Assembly (NCBI RefSeq): GCF_002310815.1
Contig: NZ_CP011032.1
Coordinates: forward strand, 2,582,001-2,646,000
Length of the DNA: 64,000 nt
From: Pseudoalteromonas tunicata
GTDB taxonomy: Bacteria > Pseudomonadota > Gammaproteobacteria > Enterobacterales > Alteromonadaceae
Direction of reading: 5' to 3'
Shown: positions 9,751 through 19,814 of the stretch, piece after piece
Layout of the letters: every line of letters starts with the position of its first letter
Numbering within the stretch: the first letter of the stretch is position 1
Notes under the pieces: generated by a model
Database searches by the model: none
The model's input: only the letters and a program-made list of their open reading frames with translations
Told to the model about the DNA's origin: nothing
Position numbers and translations under genes: made by a program

Positions 9751-10227
9751 TTAAATATATTCAACTGCTATAATTTCGTACTCAACATTGCCTTTTGGCG
9801 TACTGATAGTTACAGCATCATCTACTGATTTACCAACAAGACCGCGAGCTATTGGTGAATTAACCGAAATTAAGTTATTTTTAATGTTTGCTTCATCATC
9901 ACCGACTATTCGATAAGTTACTTCAGCATCAGTCTCTACGTTAACAATTGTTACTGTAGTACCAAAAATAACTTTACCATTGTTAGCCATCTTGGTGACA
10001 TCAATCACTTGTACGTTCGATAATTTTGCTTCAATTTCTTGAATTCGTCCTTCACAAAAACCTTGCTCTTCACGTGCAGCATGATATTCGGCATTTTCTT
10101 TTAAGTCACCGTGTTCACGTGCCACTGCAATATCTGCAATAATTTTTGGGCGTTTGACTGTTTTAAGTTCGTTAAGTTCTGCTCTTAGCAGTTCAACACC
10201 TCTAACTGTCATAGGGATTTGTTGCAT
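9751..10227 (-). CDS. greA: Transcription elongation factor GreA
   Basis: 158 residues, the normal GreA length. It starts [18 protein letters not shown]. The N-terminal antiparallel coiled coil holds the acidic tip ([16 protein letters not shown], about residues 42-57), whose acidic residues act in the RNA polymerase secondary channel to stimulate cleavage of backtracked RNA. The C-terminal FKBP-like domain ends with [14 protein letters not shown] residues. It lies directly downstream of carB, separated by a strong hairpin (10242-10270), and may be expressed both by read-through and from its own promoter. It ends at a clear terminator. Confidence 0.95.
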   Translation of the reverse strand: MQQIPMTVRGVELLRAELNELKTVKRPKIIADIAVAREHGDLKENAEYHAAREEQGFCEGRIQEIEAKLSNVQVIDVTKMANNGKVIFGTTVTIVNVETDAEVTYRIVGDDEANIKNNLISVNSPIARGLVGKSVDDAVTISTPKGNVEYEIIAVEYI

Positions 10228-10241
10228 AAACTCTCACTTAA

Positions 10242-10270
10242 AACCTCTGATAACAGTGTTATCAGAGGTT
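10242..10270 (-). terminator. Strong hairpin between carB and greA
   Basis: A perfect 13-bp inverted repeat (AACCTCTGATAAC with GTTATCAGAGGTT, 3-base loop) lies 7 bases after the carB stop and 14 bases before the greA start. On the minus strand it is followed by only four T (TTTTAAG), so it may be a partial terminator or an RNA-stabilising hairpin and not a full stop. Confidence 0.6.
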
Positions 10271-10277
10271 CAATTAC

Positions 10278-13200
10278 TTATTTAACGCGACGATGTAGCT
10301 CTTGTAATGAATTTACTTTCGAGCGATCGTCTGCAGCATTTGCTTTACAGTTAGCAAAAGCTGCATTTAGCGTTGTGGTATAGTTTGTTTTATGTTGAAG
10401 CGCACCACGACGAAGAACTTTAGAATCTTCAATCGCTTGGCGACCTTCAGTCGTGTTAACGATATAGCTATACTCACCGTTTTTGATACGGTCAAGAATA
10501 TGAGGGCGACCCTCAAACACTTTGTTTACTCGGCGTACGGCAATGCCGGCTGTCTCAAGTGCTGCAGCTGTACCACCAGTGGCATCAAGTTCAAAACCAA
10601 GTTCTGTCATGATACGCGCTAGTTCTACAATTCGTTTTTTATCGCCATTGCGCACAGATAATAATGCACGGCCACCACGAGGTAAAACATTTCCTGCACC
10701 TAACTGTGCTTTTGCAAACGCTTCAGCAAAGTTATCACCAACACCCATTACTTCACCCGTTGAGCGCATTTCTGGGCCACGGATTGGATCAACACCTTGG
10801 AACTTAGCAAAAGGTAGTACTACTTCTTTTACACTGTAATAAGGCGGAATAGTCTCTTTGGTGATACCTTGGCTTGCAAGTGATTGGCCAGCCATACAAC
10901 GAGCAGCGATTTTAGCAATCGGCACACTGGTCGCTTTTGATACAAACGGAACAGTACGTGCAGCGCGTGGGTTAACTTCAATTAAATATACGTCGCCATC
11001 TTTAACAGCAAATTGTGTATTCATTAAACCAACTACACCAAGTTCAAGTGCCATACGGGTAACTTGGTCACGCATGCGATCTTGAATTTCAGCACTGAGT
11101 GTATAAGGTGGAAGTGAACATGCTGAGTCACCTGAGTGAACACCTGCTTGCTCGATATGCTCCATAATACCACCGATGATAACTTGCTCACCGTCACAGA
11201 TTGCATCAACATCAACTTCAATTGCGTCATCTAAGAAATGATCAAGTAATACAGGAGCTTCGTTTGATGCTTGTACTGCCTCAGTCATATAACGACGTAA
11301 ATCGTCTTCGTCATAAACGATTTCCATTGCGCGACCACCAAGAACATACGATGGGCGAACAACCAATGGGAAACCAATTTCTGCCGATTTAGCCATGGCT
11401 TCTTCGGTTGACGTTACTGTCGCATTATGTGGCTGTAATAAGCCTAAGCGCTCAACAAGTTGTTGGAAACGTTCACGGTCTTCAGCGCGGTCGATAGCGT
11501 CAGGTGAAGTACCAATTACTGGCACACCATTCGCTTCAAGGGCACGAGCAAGTTTCAGCGGTGTTTGACCACCATACTGCACGATCACGCCTTTTGGTTT
11601 TTCAACTCGAACGATTTCAAGCACATCTTCAAGCGTAATTGGCTCAAAATATAAACGGTCTGACGTATCGTAATCGGTAGAAACCGTTTCAGGGTTACAG
11701 TTAACCATGATGGTTTCATAACCATCTTCACGCAGTGCAAGGGCCGCGTGAACACAGCAGTAATCAAATTCAATACCTTGACCGATACGGTTTGGACCAC
11801 CACCGATAACCATGATTTTATCGCGGTTACTTGGGTTCGCTTCACACTCTTCATCATACGTTGAATACATATAAGCAGTGTCTGAACTAAATTCAGCAGC
11901 ACAGGTATCTACGCGTTTGTAAACTGGGAAGATATTGAAGTTATGGCGTTTTTTACGAATTTCAGCTTCTGATACTCCCGCAATTTCTGCGATACGTGCA
12001 TCAGCAAAACCTTTACGTTTTAAACGACGTAAAAAGTCTTTGTTTAAGCCTGCCATGCCAGATGAGGCGATTTTAGCTTCATCTTTTAAGATGTCTTCAA
12101 TTTGAACTAAGAACCAACGGTCGATTTTAGTGTATTCGAATACATCATCAACTGACATACCGTGGCGCATTGCATCTGCAACATACCAAATACGCTCAGC
12201 GCCTGGCTCACGTAATTCGTGAATGATTTTCTCTCTCGCACTTGGGTCATCAAGCGCCACAATTGGGTTAAACCCTGTTGCGCCAACTTCTAAGCCACGT
12301 AATGCTTTTTGTAATGACTCTTGTTGGTTACGACCAATAGCCATTACTTCACCAACTGATTTCATTTGTGTGGTTAAACGGTCGTTTGCACCCGCAAATT
12401 TTTCAAAGTTAAAACGAGGAATTTTTGTTACCACGTAATCGATTGATGGTTCAAATGACGCCGGTGTTTTGCCACCAGTAATGTCATTTTGTAACTCATC
12501 AAGCGTATAACCTACCGCTAGTTTTGCAGCGATTTTAGCAATTGGGAAACCCGTTGCTTTTGACGCAAGCGCAGATGAACGTGATACACGTGGGTTCATT
12601 TCGATAATAACCATACGGCCAGTATCAGGACAAATACCAAACTGTACGTTTGAACCACCTGTTTCAACACCAATTTCACGTAATACAGCCATCGATGCAT
12701 TACGCATGATTTGGTATTCTTTATCAGTCAATGTTTGTGCTGGGGCAACGGTGATTGAGTCACCAGTATGAACACCCATAGGATCAAAGTTTTCAATTGA
12801 ACAAACGATAATGCAGTTGTCGTTTTTATCACGAACCACTTCCATCTCGTATTCTTTCCAACCAATTAACGATTCGTCAATTAACAATTCTTTAGTTGGT
12901 GAAAGATCAAGACCGCGCTCACAAATCTCTTCAAATTCTTCTTGGTTGTACGCAACACCACCACCTGTTCCACCCATGGTGAAAGAAGGACGGATGATAC
13001 ATGGGAAACCAATACGGGTGACGATATCACGCGCACTTTCCATGCTGCGTGCAATTTCAGCGCGTGGTGTTTCTAAACCAATCGCTTTCATTGCTACGTC
13101 AAAACGTGAACGGTCTTCTGCTTTATCGATTGCATCAGCTGTCGCGCCGATTAGCTCAACACCGTGTTTTGCAAGTACACCACGACGGTCTAAGTCAAGA

Positions 13201-13496
13201 GCACAGTTTAATGCCGTTTGACCACCCATTGTTGGTAGAACTGCGTCAGGCTTTTCTTTTTCAATGATTTTTTCGACAACTTCCCAGTGAATTGGCTCGA
13301 TGTATGTTGCATCAGCCATTTCAGGATCTGTCATGATAGTTGCAGGGTTTGAATTCACTAGAATGACACGGTAGCCTTCTTCGCGAAGCGCTTTACAGGC
13401 TTGTGCACCCGAGTAGTCAAATTCACAGGCTTGGCCGATTACAATAGGGCCAGCGCCTAGGATAAGAATGCTTTTTATATCAGTACGTTTTGGCAT
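10278..13496 (-). CDS. carB: Carbamoyl-phosphate synthase large subunit
   Basis: 1072 residues, full length for CarB. It has two homologous ATP-grasp halves (carboxyphosphate and carbamoyl-phosphate synthesis) with the expected landmarks: [15 protein letters not shown] near residue 15, [14 protein letters not shown] in the second half, and a C-terminal MGS-like allosteric domain. It makes carbamoyl phosphate for arginine and pyrimidine synthesis from bicarbonate, ATP and ammonia supplied by CarA through an internal tunnel. It lies 19 bases downstream of carA. GAGAG precedes the ATG. Confidence 0.97.
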   Translation of the reverse strand: MPKRTDIKSILILGAGPIVIGQACEFDYSGAQACKALREEGYRVILVNSNPATIMTDPEMADATYIEPIHWEVVEKIIEKEKPDAVLPTMGGQTALNCALDLDRRGVLAKHGVELIGATADAIDKAEDRSRFDVAMKAIGLETPRAEIARSMESARDIVTRIGFPCIIRPSFTMGGTGGGVAYNQEEFEEICERGLDLSPTKELLIDESLIGWKEYEMEVVRDKNDNCIIVCSIENFDPMGVHTGDSITVAPAQTLTDKEYQIMRNASMAVLREIGVETGGSNVQFGICPDTGRMVIIEMNPRVSRSSALASKATGFPIAKIAAKLAVGYTLDELQNDITGGKTPASFEPSIDYVVTKIPRFNFEKFAGANDRLTTQMKSVGEVMAIGRNQQESLQKALRGLEVGATGFNPIVALDDPSAREKIIHELREPGAERIWYVADAMRHGMSVDDVFEYTKIDRWFLVQIEDILKDEAKIASSGMAGLNKDFLRRLKRKGFADARIAEIAGVSEAEIRKKRHNFNIFPVYKRVDTCAAEFSSDTAYMYSTYDEECEANPSNRDKIMVIGGGPNRIGQGIEFDYCCVHAALALREDGYETIMVNCNPETVSTDYDTSDRLYFEPITLEDVLEIVRVEKPKGVIVQYGGQTPLKLARALEANGVPVIGTSPDAIDRAEDRERFQQLVERLGLLQPHNATVTSTEEAMAKSAEIGFPLVVRPSYVLGGRAMEIVYDEDDLRRYMTEAVQASNEAPVLLDHFLDDAIEVDVDAICDGEQVIIGGIMEHIEQAGVHSGDSACSLPPYTLSAEIQDRMRDQVTRMALELGVVGLMNTQFAVKDGDVYLIEVNPRAARTVPFVSKATSVPIAKIAARCMAGQSLASQGITKETIPPYYSVKEVVLPFAKFQGVDPIRGPEMRSTGEVMGVGDNFAEAFAKAQLGAGNVLPRGGRALLSVRNGDKKRIVELARIMTELGFELDATGGTAAALETAGIAVRRVNKVFEGRPHILDRIKNGEYSYIVNTTEGRQAIEDSKVLRRGALQHKTNYTTTLNAAFANCKANAADDRSKVNSLQELHRRVK

Positions 13497-13515
13497 TGTT
13501 ACTCTCGGTCCTAAA

Positions 13516-14649
13516 TTAGTGTTTACGTTCTTGCATCAAATCGATGAAGTGATCAAATAACGGCGCAGCATCATGCGGGCCTGGGCTCGCTTCTGGATGA
13601 CCTTGGAAGCTAAATGCAGGTTTATCTGTACGATGAATACCTTGCAAAGTGCCATCAAACAATGATTTATGCGTTGCACGTAACGTGTCTGGTAGCGTTG
13701 ATTCTTCGGCAGCAAAACCATGGTTTTGTGCAGTAATCATCACGACACCACGATCTAAATCTTTTACAGGGTGGTTACCACCGTGATGGCCAAACTTCAT
13801 TTTTACCGTTTGTGCACCCGACGCAAGAGCTAGTAATTGGTGACCTAAACAGATCCCAAAAATTGGCGTGTCAGTTTCTAAAAATGCTTTAATTGCTTCA
13901 ATAGCATAAGTACATGGAGCTGGATCACCTGGGCCATTTGATAAGAAAATACCATCTGGATTTAAGGCTAATACGTCAGCAGCAGACGTTTGGGCAGGCA
14001 CAACCGTTAATTTACAACCGCGGTCAACTAACATACGTAAAATATTACGTTTAACACCAAAATCATACGCTACAACGTGGAACTTTGCATCAGCGTCAGC
14101 AAGTGTCTTAAATCCTTGACCTAGTTGCCAACTGCCTTCATTCCATTGATATTGCTCAGTGGTTGAAACCACTTTGGCAAGATCCATTCCTTTTAAACCT
14201 GGGAATGCTTTTGCAGCTTCTAAAGCTTTCGCTTCATCAATTTCACCAGCGATAATACAGCCATTTTGAGCCCCTTTATCACGTAAGATACGTGTTAATT
14301 TACGGGTATCAATGTCTGCAATCCCTAGGATATTGCGAGCTTTTAAATATTCATCTAATGATTGCTCATTACGGAAATTACTCGCTAGCAGTGGCAAATC
14401 ACGAATAACTAGGCCTTTAGCCCAGATTTTATTCGCTTCTTCGTCTTCGCTGTTAGTGCCCGTATTACCGATATGTGGGTAAGTCAGGGTTACGATTTGT
14501 TCCGCATATGAGGGATCAGTGATAATCTCCTGATAGCCTGTCATTGATGTATTAAATACTACTTCACCGACTGAAATACCTTCAGCCCCTATCGCAGTAC
14601 CGCGGAACACTGTGCCGTCTTCTAGGACTAACAAAGCGGATATAGTCAA
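13516..14649 (-). CDS. carA: Carbamoyl-phosphate synthase small subunit (glutaminase)
   Basis: 377 residues, class I glutamine amidotransferase subunit of carbamoyl-phosphate synthase. The catalytic triad is visible: Cys267 in FGICLGHQ, and His351/Glu353 in [10 protein letters not shown]. The start is TTG at 14649, fixed by AGGAGG 5 bases upstream and by the conserved N-terminus ([15 protein letters not shown]). It forms carAB with the next gene and lies 205 bases after dapB, as in E. coli. I did not find a convincing ArgR or PurR operator upstream. Confidence 0.96.
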   Translation of the reverse strand: MTISALLVLEDGTVFRGTAIGAEGISVGEVVFNTSMTGYQEIITDPSYAEQIVTLTYPHIGNTGTNSEDEEANKIWAKGLVIRDLPLLASNFRNEQSLDEYLKARNILGIADIDTRKLTRILRDKGAQNGCIIAGEIDEAKALEAAKAFPGLKGMDLAKVVSTTEQYQWNEGSWQLGQGFKTLADADAKFHVVAYDFGVKRNILRMLVDRGCKLTVVPAQTSAADVLALNPDGIFLSNGPGDPAPCTYAIEAIKAFLETDTPIFGICLGHQLLALASGAQTVKMKFGHHGGNHPVKDLDRGVVMITAQNHGFAAEESTLPDTLRATHKSLFDGTLQGIHRTDKPAFSFQGHPEASPGPHDAAPLFDHFIDLMQERKH

Positions 14650-14789
14650 GTTAACCTCCTAACAGTAAAAAACGGGTGTAAAAACTGACGATTTACGACC
14701 CGCTCAAGGCGTTTGGAAACACGCAAAATAAATTTTGGCAAATTGTGCTTATTTTAGATTAAAAACGCTTCAAGGTCTAACGCTAATTA

Positions 14790-14838
14790 CAAAAAAACTA
14801 AAAATAGCGCTTTCTTCGAAAAAAAACGATGAAAGCGC
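14790..14838 (-). terminator. Terminator-like hairpin after dapB
   Basis: On the minus strand GCGCTTTC (14838-14831) pairs with GAAAGCGC (14814-14807) around a 16-base, T-rich loop. T-rich sequence follows (TATTTTTAG, then seven T). It begins 17 bases after the dapB stop. The large loop makes it less than ideal. Confidence 0.5.
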
Positions 14839-14854
14839 CAAAAAAAACTGTTTA

Positions 14855-15658
14855 CTACTTAAAACCTAACACATCTTGCATATCATAAAGTCCTGCAGGT
14901 TTATTTTTCAACCAGCCTGCAGCCCTTACTGCACCTTGAGCGAAGGTCATTCGAGAACTCGCTTTATGGGTTATTTCGAGTCTTTCGCCGATAGAAGCGA
15001 AATAAGCCGTATGTTCACCGACAATATCCCCAGCTCTTAGCACCGAATATCCAATTTCATTTTGCGATTTAGCCACATGGTCTTGATGACGTTCATAACG
15101 AGCAACTTCGTTATGATCCCATCCTTTTGCCTCTGCGATTGCTTCACCAATCGCAAGTGCGGTGCCTGAAGGAGCATCAATTTTATGACGATGATGGGCT
15201 TCAAAAATTTCAATATCAATCTCATCACTCAATGTTTTTGCGGCTGTTTGCACCAAATTAAGTAATAAGTTGATACCAACACTAAAGTTGCGAGAAAACA
15301 CAATGGGAATAGTTTTAGCAGCTTGCTGTAATTTCGCAAACTCCTCAGCAGTTAAACCCGTCGTACCAATCACCATTGGAATTTGATTAGCAACCGCATA
15401 CGCTAAATGCACTAACATGCCTTGCGGTAAAGTAAAATCAATAAGCACATCAACATTGGTACAATTGGTTTGCTCAAGTGCGCAAAATGTTTGCTCAATA
15501 TCATTTACGCCGATGATTGGGCCGACGTTGATACCAAAAAAATCGGATGTTTTACGCACATAAGCGGCTGCTATTTCACTGTTATTATCTTGATAGGTTG
15601 CTTGCAAAAGTGCCTGCCCCATGCGCCCATTTGCGCCAAACACGCCAATTCGATTCAT
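14855..15658 (-). CDS. dapB: 4-hydroxy-tetrahydrodipicolinate reductase
   Basis: 267 residues. The N-terminal Rossmann fold has GANGRMGQ (8-15) for NAD(P)H, and a GTTG loop sits at 98-101. The substrate domain holds the family signature with the catalytic His155 and Lys159 (EAHHRHKIDAPSGTA). It catalyses the reduction step of the lysine/diaminopimelate pathway in the cytoplasm. It is the first of the dapB-carA-carB group, although a hairpin separates it from carA. Upstream lie a possible 40-residue ORF and, divergently, an NhaC-type transporter. Confidence 0.96.
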   Translation of the reverse strand: MNRIGVFGANGRMGQALLQATYQDNNSEIAAAYVRKTSDFFGINVGPIIGVNDIEQTFCALEQTNCTNVDVLIDFTLPQGMLVHLAYAVANQIPMVIGTTGLTAEEFAKLQQAAKTIPIVFSRNFSVGINLLLNLVQTAAKTLSDEIDIEIFEAHHRHKIDAPSGTALAIGEAIAEAKGWDHNEVARYERHQDHVAKSQNEIGYSVLRAGDIVGEHTAYFASIGERLEITHKASSRMTFAQGAVRAAGWLKNKPAGLYDMQDVLGFK

Positions 15659-15767
15659 ATTATTCTCTTTATAAATAAAGGGTTAAATTAAGCAGTTTTA
15701 CTTTTTTTCTTAACAAAAAAGCAAAAAGATTCTTTTTAACACTGACAAATTACTATATGTTAATAGT

Positions 15768-15890
15768 TTAATGTTTATTCACGTCCGATGCATCAAAGGG
15801 ATTTAGTGGATTTTGACGCTTTGAGTGTGCATTAGCATTTGGCACAGTGTAACAAGAAAAATTTGACAAAACATCTAGCCATCTATACAT
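15768..15890 (-). CDS. Possible 40-residue small protein upstream of dapB
   Basis: An ATG at 15890 with a good Shine-Dalgarno (AAGGA, 7-base spacing) opens a 40-codon frame ending TAA. The product begins MYRWLDVLSNFSCYTVPN and ends in a polar, basic stretch. It has no signal peptide or transmembrane segment. I recognise no family. It runs antisense to the leader promoter of the divergent transporter, so expression of the two could interfere. It could be a chance ORF; the ribosome-binding site is the main support. Confidence 0.35.
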   Translation of the reverse strand: MYRWLDVLSNFSCYTVPNANAHSKRQNPLNPFDASDVNKH

Positions 15891-15891
15891 T
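15863..15891 (+). promoter_or_regulatory. Sigma-70-type promoter for the NhaC-type transporter
   Basis: A perfect -35 box TTGACA (15863-15868) stands 17 bases from TACATT (15886-15891, 4 of 6 matches to TATAAT). The predicted transcript would start near 15898 and carry a leader of about 100 nt before the ATG at 16002. Confidence 0.55.
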
Positions 15892-15908
15892 CGCACTTCC
15901 TTAGATAT

Positions 15909-15980
15909 AAGGCGCCGATTTGGTCTTTGGCTTGCGGGCGCTTGAAAAATGCAGCTAAAAAGGGAACTGTGGGGCTGCAA
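15909..15980 (+). promoter_or_regulatory. Two-hairpin structured 5' leader
   Basis: Within the predicted leader, AAGGCGCC (15909-15916) pairs with GGCGCTT (15937-15943) with one bulged G. Directly after it TGCAGC (15950-15955) pairs with GCTGCA (15974-15979) around a purine-rich segment containing AAAAAGGGAA. The Shine-Dalgarno AGAGG follows at 15991. The pattern suggests a cis-acting RNA, but I could not match it to a riboswitch class. Confidence 0.35.
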
Positions 15981-16001
15981 CATTTATTTTAGAGGTTTTT
16001 A

Positions 16002-17315
16002 ATGCAGTCTACTTTTAGTAAAACTCAAGCAAAGTTATCTTTGCTACCCTTATTAAGTTTCGTCGCTATTTTTTTAGGCGCAGGCTTATATCTTCAATCT
16101 CAAGGCGTTGATTATGCTTTTTATCAACTCCCTGCTCCTGTTGCTATTTTACCCGCTATTTTACTGGCCTTTATTTTAAATAAAGCCACCATCAATCGCT
16201 CTGTTGAAACCTTTATTAAAGGTGCGGGCCATAGCAATATCATCACCATGTGTTTAATTTATTTACTCGCAGGCGCGTTTTCGACCGTAGCTGGTGCAAC
16301 CGGTGGGGTTGATGCTGTAGTGAATGCGGGCCTTGATTTAGTTCCACCAAGCTTTTTACTACCAGGTTTATTTTTAATTTCTGCCATCGTTGCCACAGCA
16401 ATGGGAACCTCAATGGGCACCATTGGGGCAATTGGACCGATTGCCTATGCGTTATCACTCAAAACAGGCATGGACCCTGCGCTTGTTGCTGGTGCGGTTG
16501 TTTCTGGCGCAATGTTTGGTGATAATTTATCGATTATTTCTGATACTACAATTGCAGCTACACGTACACAAGGCTGTGAAATGAAAGATAAATTCCGCGA
16601 AAATTTTAAAATCGCAATGCCTGCGGCCTTATTAACCGTAGTGCTGTTATTTATACTCACTCCCGCACCACAAGCAATCGAAGTTCAAGAGTATGATTTA
16701 CTGTTAGTCTTACCTTATGCCTTTATTTTAGTGCTCGCTGTACTTGGGTTTAATGTATTTGTTGTATTGTTCAGCGGCATTGTTTTTGCCGGAGTCATGG
16801 GCTTTACCGGCAGCTATGAAGGCAGCGCTTTTATCAAAGACATTTATAAAGGTTTCAGCAGCATGCAAGAAATCTTCTTACTTTCAATGCTTATTGGTGG
16901 TTTGTCTGAGTTTATTCGTATTAACGGCGGCTTAGATTACATAGCTCACAAAATTCAATACTTAACTAAAGTCATCGCTAAATGGAATCGTAAAGTAGCC
17001 GATCAACTAGGTATTGCAGCCTTGGTACTGACATCAAATTTGTGCATCGCTAACAATACAGTGTCAATTATTGTTGCAGGCCCGATTGCTAAAAAATTGG
17101 CTGAAGACGGCAATATCTCAGCAAAACGCTCTGCCAGTTTGCTTGATATTTTTGCCTGCGTAATGCAAGGCTCATTGCCTTATGGCGCACAAGCTTTATT
17201 ACTTGGCGCAACGTTTCAAATTTCACCTTGGCAAGTAGCAAGCTCATCTTATTATTGTTTTATTTTGGCTTTTGTTGCAATTAGCATTATTTGTTTAAAC
17301 CGCCACAAAGTATAA
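16002..17315 (+). CDS. NhaC-family transporter (possible amino-acid/Na+ transporter)
   Basis: 437 residues with about 10-12 membrane segments. The NhaC-fold motifs occur in the first half: AMGTSMGT near 133-140 and MFGDNLSIISDTTIAAT near 171-187. The equivalent motifs of the first NhaC gene sit near its C-terminus, so the two genes belong to different branches with the halves used differently. Members of this branch include Na+/H+ antiporters and the predicted lysine transporter LysW; the divergent neighbour dapB makes a lysine precursor, which hints at the latter. That is inference only. AGAGG lies 6 bases before the ATG. Confidence 0.82.
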   Translation: MQSTFSKTQAKLSLLPLLSFVAIFLGAGLYLQSQGVDYAFYQLPAPVAILPAILLAFILNKATINRSVETFIKGAGHSNIITMCLIYLLAGAFSTVAGATGGVDAVVNAGLDLVPPSFLLPGLFLISAIVATAMGTSMGTIGAIGPIAYALSLKTGMDPALVAGAVVSGAMFGDNLSIISDTTIAATRTQGCEMKDKFRENFKIAMPAALLTVVLLFILTPAPQAIEVQEYDLLLVLPYAFILVLAVLGFNVFVVLFSGIVFAGVMGFTGSYEGSAFIKDIYKGFSSMQEIFLLSMLIGGLSEFIRINGGLDYIAHKIQYLTKVIAKWNRKVADQLGIAALVLTSNLCIANNTVSIIVAGPIAKKLAEDGNISAKRSASLLDIFACVMQGSLPYGAQALLLGATFQISPWQVASSSYYCFILAFVAISIICLNRHKV

Positions 17316-17323
17316 ATATGACG

Positions 17324-17358
17324 TGAGATACCAATAAAATTATTGGTATCTCATTTTT
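17324..17358. terminator. Bidirectional terminator-like palindrome
   Basis: TGAGATACCAATAA and TTATTGGTATCTCA form a 14-bp inverted repeat separated by two bases and followed by ATTTTTAG. It ends the plus-strand transporter transcript 8 bases after the stop. About 170 bases of unrecognised sequence separate it from the convergent M48 gene. Confidence 0.65.
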
Positions 17359-17532
17359 AGTTTTATCATTCCCACCTTTTGATTGTTCCCTGATGCATTA
17401 GTATTTAAAGCAACGCAAAGTAACTTGGGGAAAATACCTACTTTTAAGAGGTAGATTGCGAGTGAGACAAAAAGTGGGGAGCCGACTCTTTTGAATCAGT
17501 TCCTCAACCTGATGGCGAATGGACTTTTTAAA

Positions 17533-18330
17533 TTACAGCGTACAACCAGGCTTTTTACCGGTTTGTAATGCACTGTAGTGCAGTTTCATTGCTTCAGGCA
17601 TTTCTTTACGTAAATCTTCAATACGTGTTTTTGGTGATGGATGAGTCGATAAAAACTCTGGAGATGCCCCACTACCTACTGCACTCATATTTTGCCAAAG
17701 AGTAACGGATTCTTTTGGATCAAATCCCGCCTTAGCCATTAAATCCAACCCAATTTCATCAGCCTCGGATTCATGTGTGCGGCTAAAGGGCAATATTACA
17801 CCGTATTGCGTACCAACACCCAGCGCAGTCATAATCGCACCATGATATTGATTTTGCGTTGATTTTAACGTTGCATCAGCAGCTTGCATCCCAATCTGAA
17901 TCGCTGAGCTTTGTGATGCACGTTCATTTGAATGTTCGGCAATCACATGCCCGACTTCATGGCCCATAACAGTTGCAACTTGATGTTGATTGACCGCCAC
18001 TTTTAATAAACCAGTGTGAACTCCGATTTTTCCACCGGGCAATGCAAATGCATTCGCTGAGTCTTCATCAAAAACAACCACTTCCCATTTCTGACTTGCA
18101 TATTTTTGTGGCAATACCGCAATAATATTGTCCGCAATGCATTGCACATAACGATTGGTTCTAGTGTCGGTATTGATAGCCATTTGTTTTTTTAATTGGC
18201 TAAAACTTTGAACGCCCATACTGTTCATATCGCTATCAGAATAGAGCGCCAATTGCGTGCGTCCGGTTGGTGATGTTTTGCAACCAAGTAATAAACCTGT
18301 TATTGCGAGCGCTAACAATGCATTTTTCAT
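17533..18330 (-). CDS. M48 family metallopeptidase lipoprotein (LoiP/BepA/Oma1-like)
   Basis: 265 residues. The lipoprotein signal ends with LLGCK (Cys17). The zinc-protease motif HEVGH is at 124-128, and the third ligand region HESEADEIG lies near 186-194, as in the M48C peptidases LoiP, BepA and eukaryotic Oma1. These act in envelope protein quality control at the outer or inner membrane. No TPR domain follows, so it is closer to LoiP-type than to BepA. It stands alone on the minus strand; GGAAC sits upstream of the ATG. Confidence 0.85.
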   Translation of the reverse strand: MKNALLALAITGLLLGCKTSPTGRTQLALYSDSDMNSMGVQSFSQLKKQMAINTDTRTNRYVQCIADNIIAVLPQKYASQKWEVVVFDEDSANAFALPGGKIGVHTGLLKVAVNQHQVATVMGHEVGHVIAEHSNERASQSSAIQIGMQAADATLKSTQNQYHGAIMTALGVGTQYGVILPFSRTHESEADEIGLDLMAKAGFDPKESVTLWQNMSAVGSGASPEFLSTHPSPKTRIEDLRKEMPEAMKLHYSALQTGKKPGCTL

Positions 18331-18579
18331 GTTGTTCCTTTAAATTTAGCGTTTGAAATAAGTGTAATGGAGTCAGGTTAAAATTAATAGTCGACACGCT
18401 TTTTGCATGTCGTTTTGTTAAAGTTTTTGTCTTTTTAAATTCAGTCTTTACCAGGATGTTAATGTCATCTCACAGCAAATAACTGTGCGAAATTGCAACA
18501 CTATTGTGCGTACTTAATGCTTGTTTGAAATGCTAAAAGTCTTACACTATGTCCCCCCTTCTTTAAAAGCGCTCTTATT

Positions 18580-19764
18580 ATGCAAACGTCTTTAAATAAA
18601 CGCATTTTATTACCTTTATTAGCCAGTATTGTGGCCATTACCCCGCTTGCAATTGACCTGTATTTACCAGCCATGCTGCAAATTGCCAATGACTTAGGTA
18701 CGTCGATTAGCCAAGTTCAATTATCATTAAGTACCTATTTAGCTGGATATGCGTTAGGTATGCTTTTCTTTGGCCCTTTAGCTGACCAATTTGGTCGCCG
18801 AAAGCTTGCTATTATTGGCTTATCTGGATTTTGCTTTTTTACGCTAATTTTAGTTTTTTGCCGCAATATTGAATTATTTTTACTCAGCCGTGGCCTTCAA
18901 GCCTTTTTTGGAGCAGCCGCAACTGTGGTTGTGCCAGGTATAATTCGCCATATTTATGAACATGAAACGGCTAAAGGCATGTCTTATGTGTCAATGATCA
19001 TGATGATGGCCCCTCTGCTTGCCCCCTCAATTGGCAGCGCCTTAATGTTAATTTGGCATTGGCAGAGTATTTTTATCTTTTTAAGTGGCTATAGCATTAT
19101 AATTTTACTTCTTGTGATGCGTTATTTGATTGATATTCCCATCACTAAAAACCCTAATACAGGGCTTAATTTATTTATTAATAGTTATAAAACAGTTTTG
19201 AGTTATCGCCCTGCTCGGTTTGATATTTTAAGCTCAATGTTCGCATCATTTGCTTTTTTCTGTTTTTTAACTTCGGTGCCGTTTATTTATCTCGATTATT
19301 TTAAAGTCGAAAGCCAAACCTTTGGGATTTTATTCGCATTTAATGTAATAGCTTTGATGGCGGGAAATTTTTTAAATACGCGCTTAGTAGGACGATTTGG
19401 CTCAAGAACAATGCTTTACAGCGGTTTGATATTGGCAATACTCAGCGCAAGCTGCTTAGTTGTAGCCTCATTGATGCATTCATCTTTAGTATGGGTTGTT
19501 GTTTTTATCGCCCCATTAATGATGAGCTTGGGATTAATGGCCAGTAATGCCGATGCATTAATTTTAATCGCGTTTGCCAAGCAATCAGGTACTGCGACAG
19601 CTGTAATAGGTACGTTGCGCTTTGGTAGCGGTGCACTGGCGGGGCCACTTTTAGCCTTGCTTCACAGTCACGATACTTTCGCTTTCTCAATTTTAATGTT
19701 TAGTGCTGTGGTGGCGATTTTATTATGCCAATGGCTACAGCATTTACAGAACAAGGCTGTTTAA
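18580..19764 (+). CDS. Bcr/CflA-family multidrug MFS exporter
   Basis: 394 residues with 12 predicted membrane segments. MFS motif A is present between TM2 and TM3 (GPLADQFGRRKL). The N-terminus has the Bcr/CflA signature PLAIDLYLPAM with a membrane aspartate. Members export bicyclomycin, sulphonamides, chloramphenicol or cysteine by proton antiport; the substrate here is unknown. The gene is single and ends at a strong terminator shared with grpE. Confidence 0.86.
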   Translation: MQTSLNKRILLPLLASIVAITPLAIDLYLPAMLQIANDLGTSISQVQLSLSTYLAGYALGMLFFGPLADQFGRRKLAIIGLSGFCFFTLILVFCRNIELFLLSRGLQAFFGAAATVVVPGIIRHIYEHETAKGMSYVSMIMMMAPLLAPSIGSALMLIWHWQSIFIFLSGYSIIILLLVMRYLIDIPITKNPNTGLNLFINSYKTVLSYRPARFDILSSMFASFAFFCFLTSVPFIYLDYFKVESQTFGILFAFNVIALMAGNFLNTRLVGRFGSRTMLYSGLILAILSASCLVVASLMHSSLVWVVVFIAPLMMSLGLMASNADALILIAFAKQSGTATAVIGTLRFGSGALAGPLLALLHSHDTFAFSILMFSAVVAILLCQWLQHLQNKAV

Positions 19765-19770
19765 CAGCCA

Positions 19771-19799
19771 TAAAAAAACCGCTTTTCAGCGGTTTTTTT
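19771..19799. terminator. Bidirectional intrinsic terminator
   Basis: AAAAAAACCGC pairs with GCGGTTTTTTT around TTTTCA. The A-tract on one side and the T-tract on the other let it serve both the Bcr-type exporter (+) and grpE (-). Confidence 0.85.
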
Positions 19800-19814
19800 A
19801 TTCACAGCAGTAAA

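Noticed and set aside
15659..16001. Lysine riboswitch between dapB and the NhaC-type gene
   Set aside because: I could not find the conserved core of RF00168 on either strand; the region is reported only as a structured leader.
17359..17532. Possible small RNA or repeat downstream of the NhaC-type gene
   Set aside because: Only weak hairpins are visible, with no promoter or repeat copy in the window.
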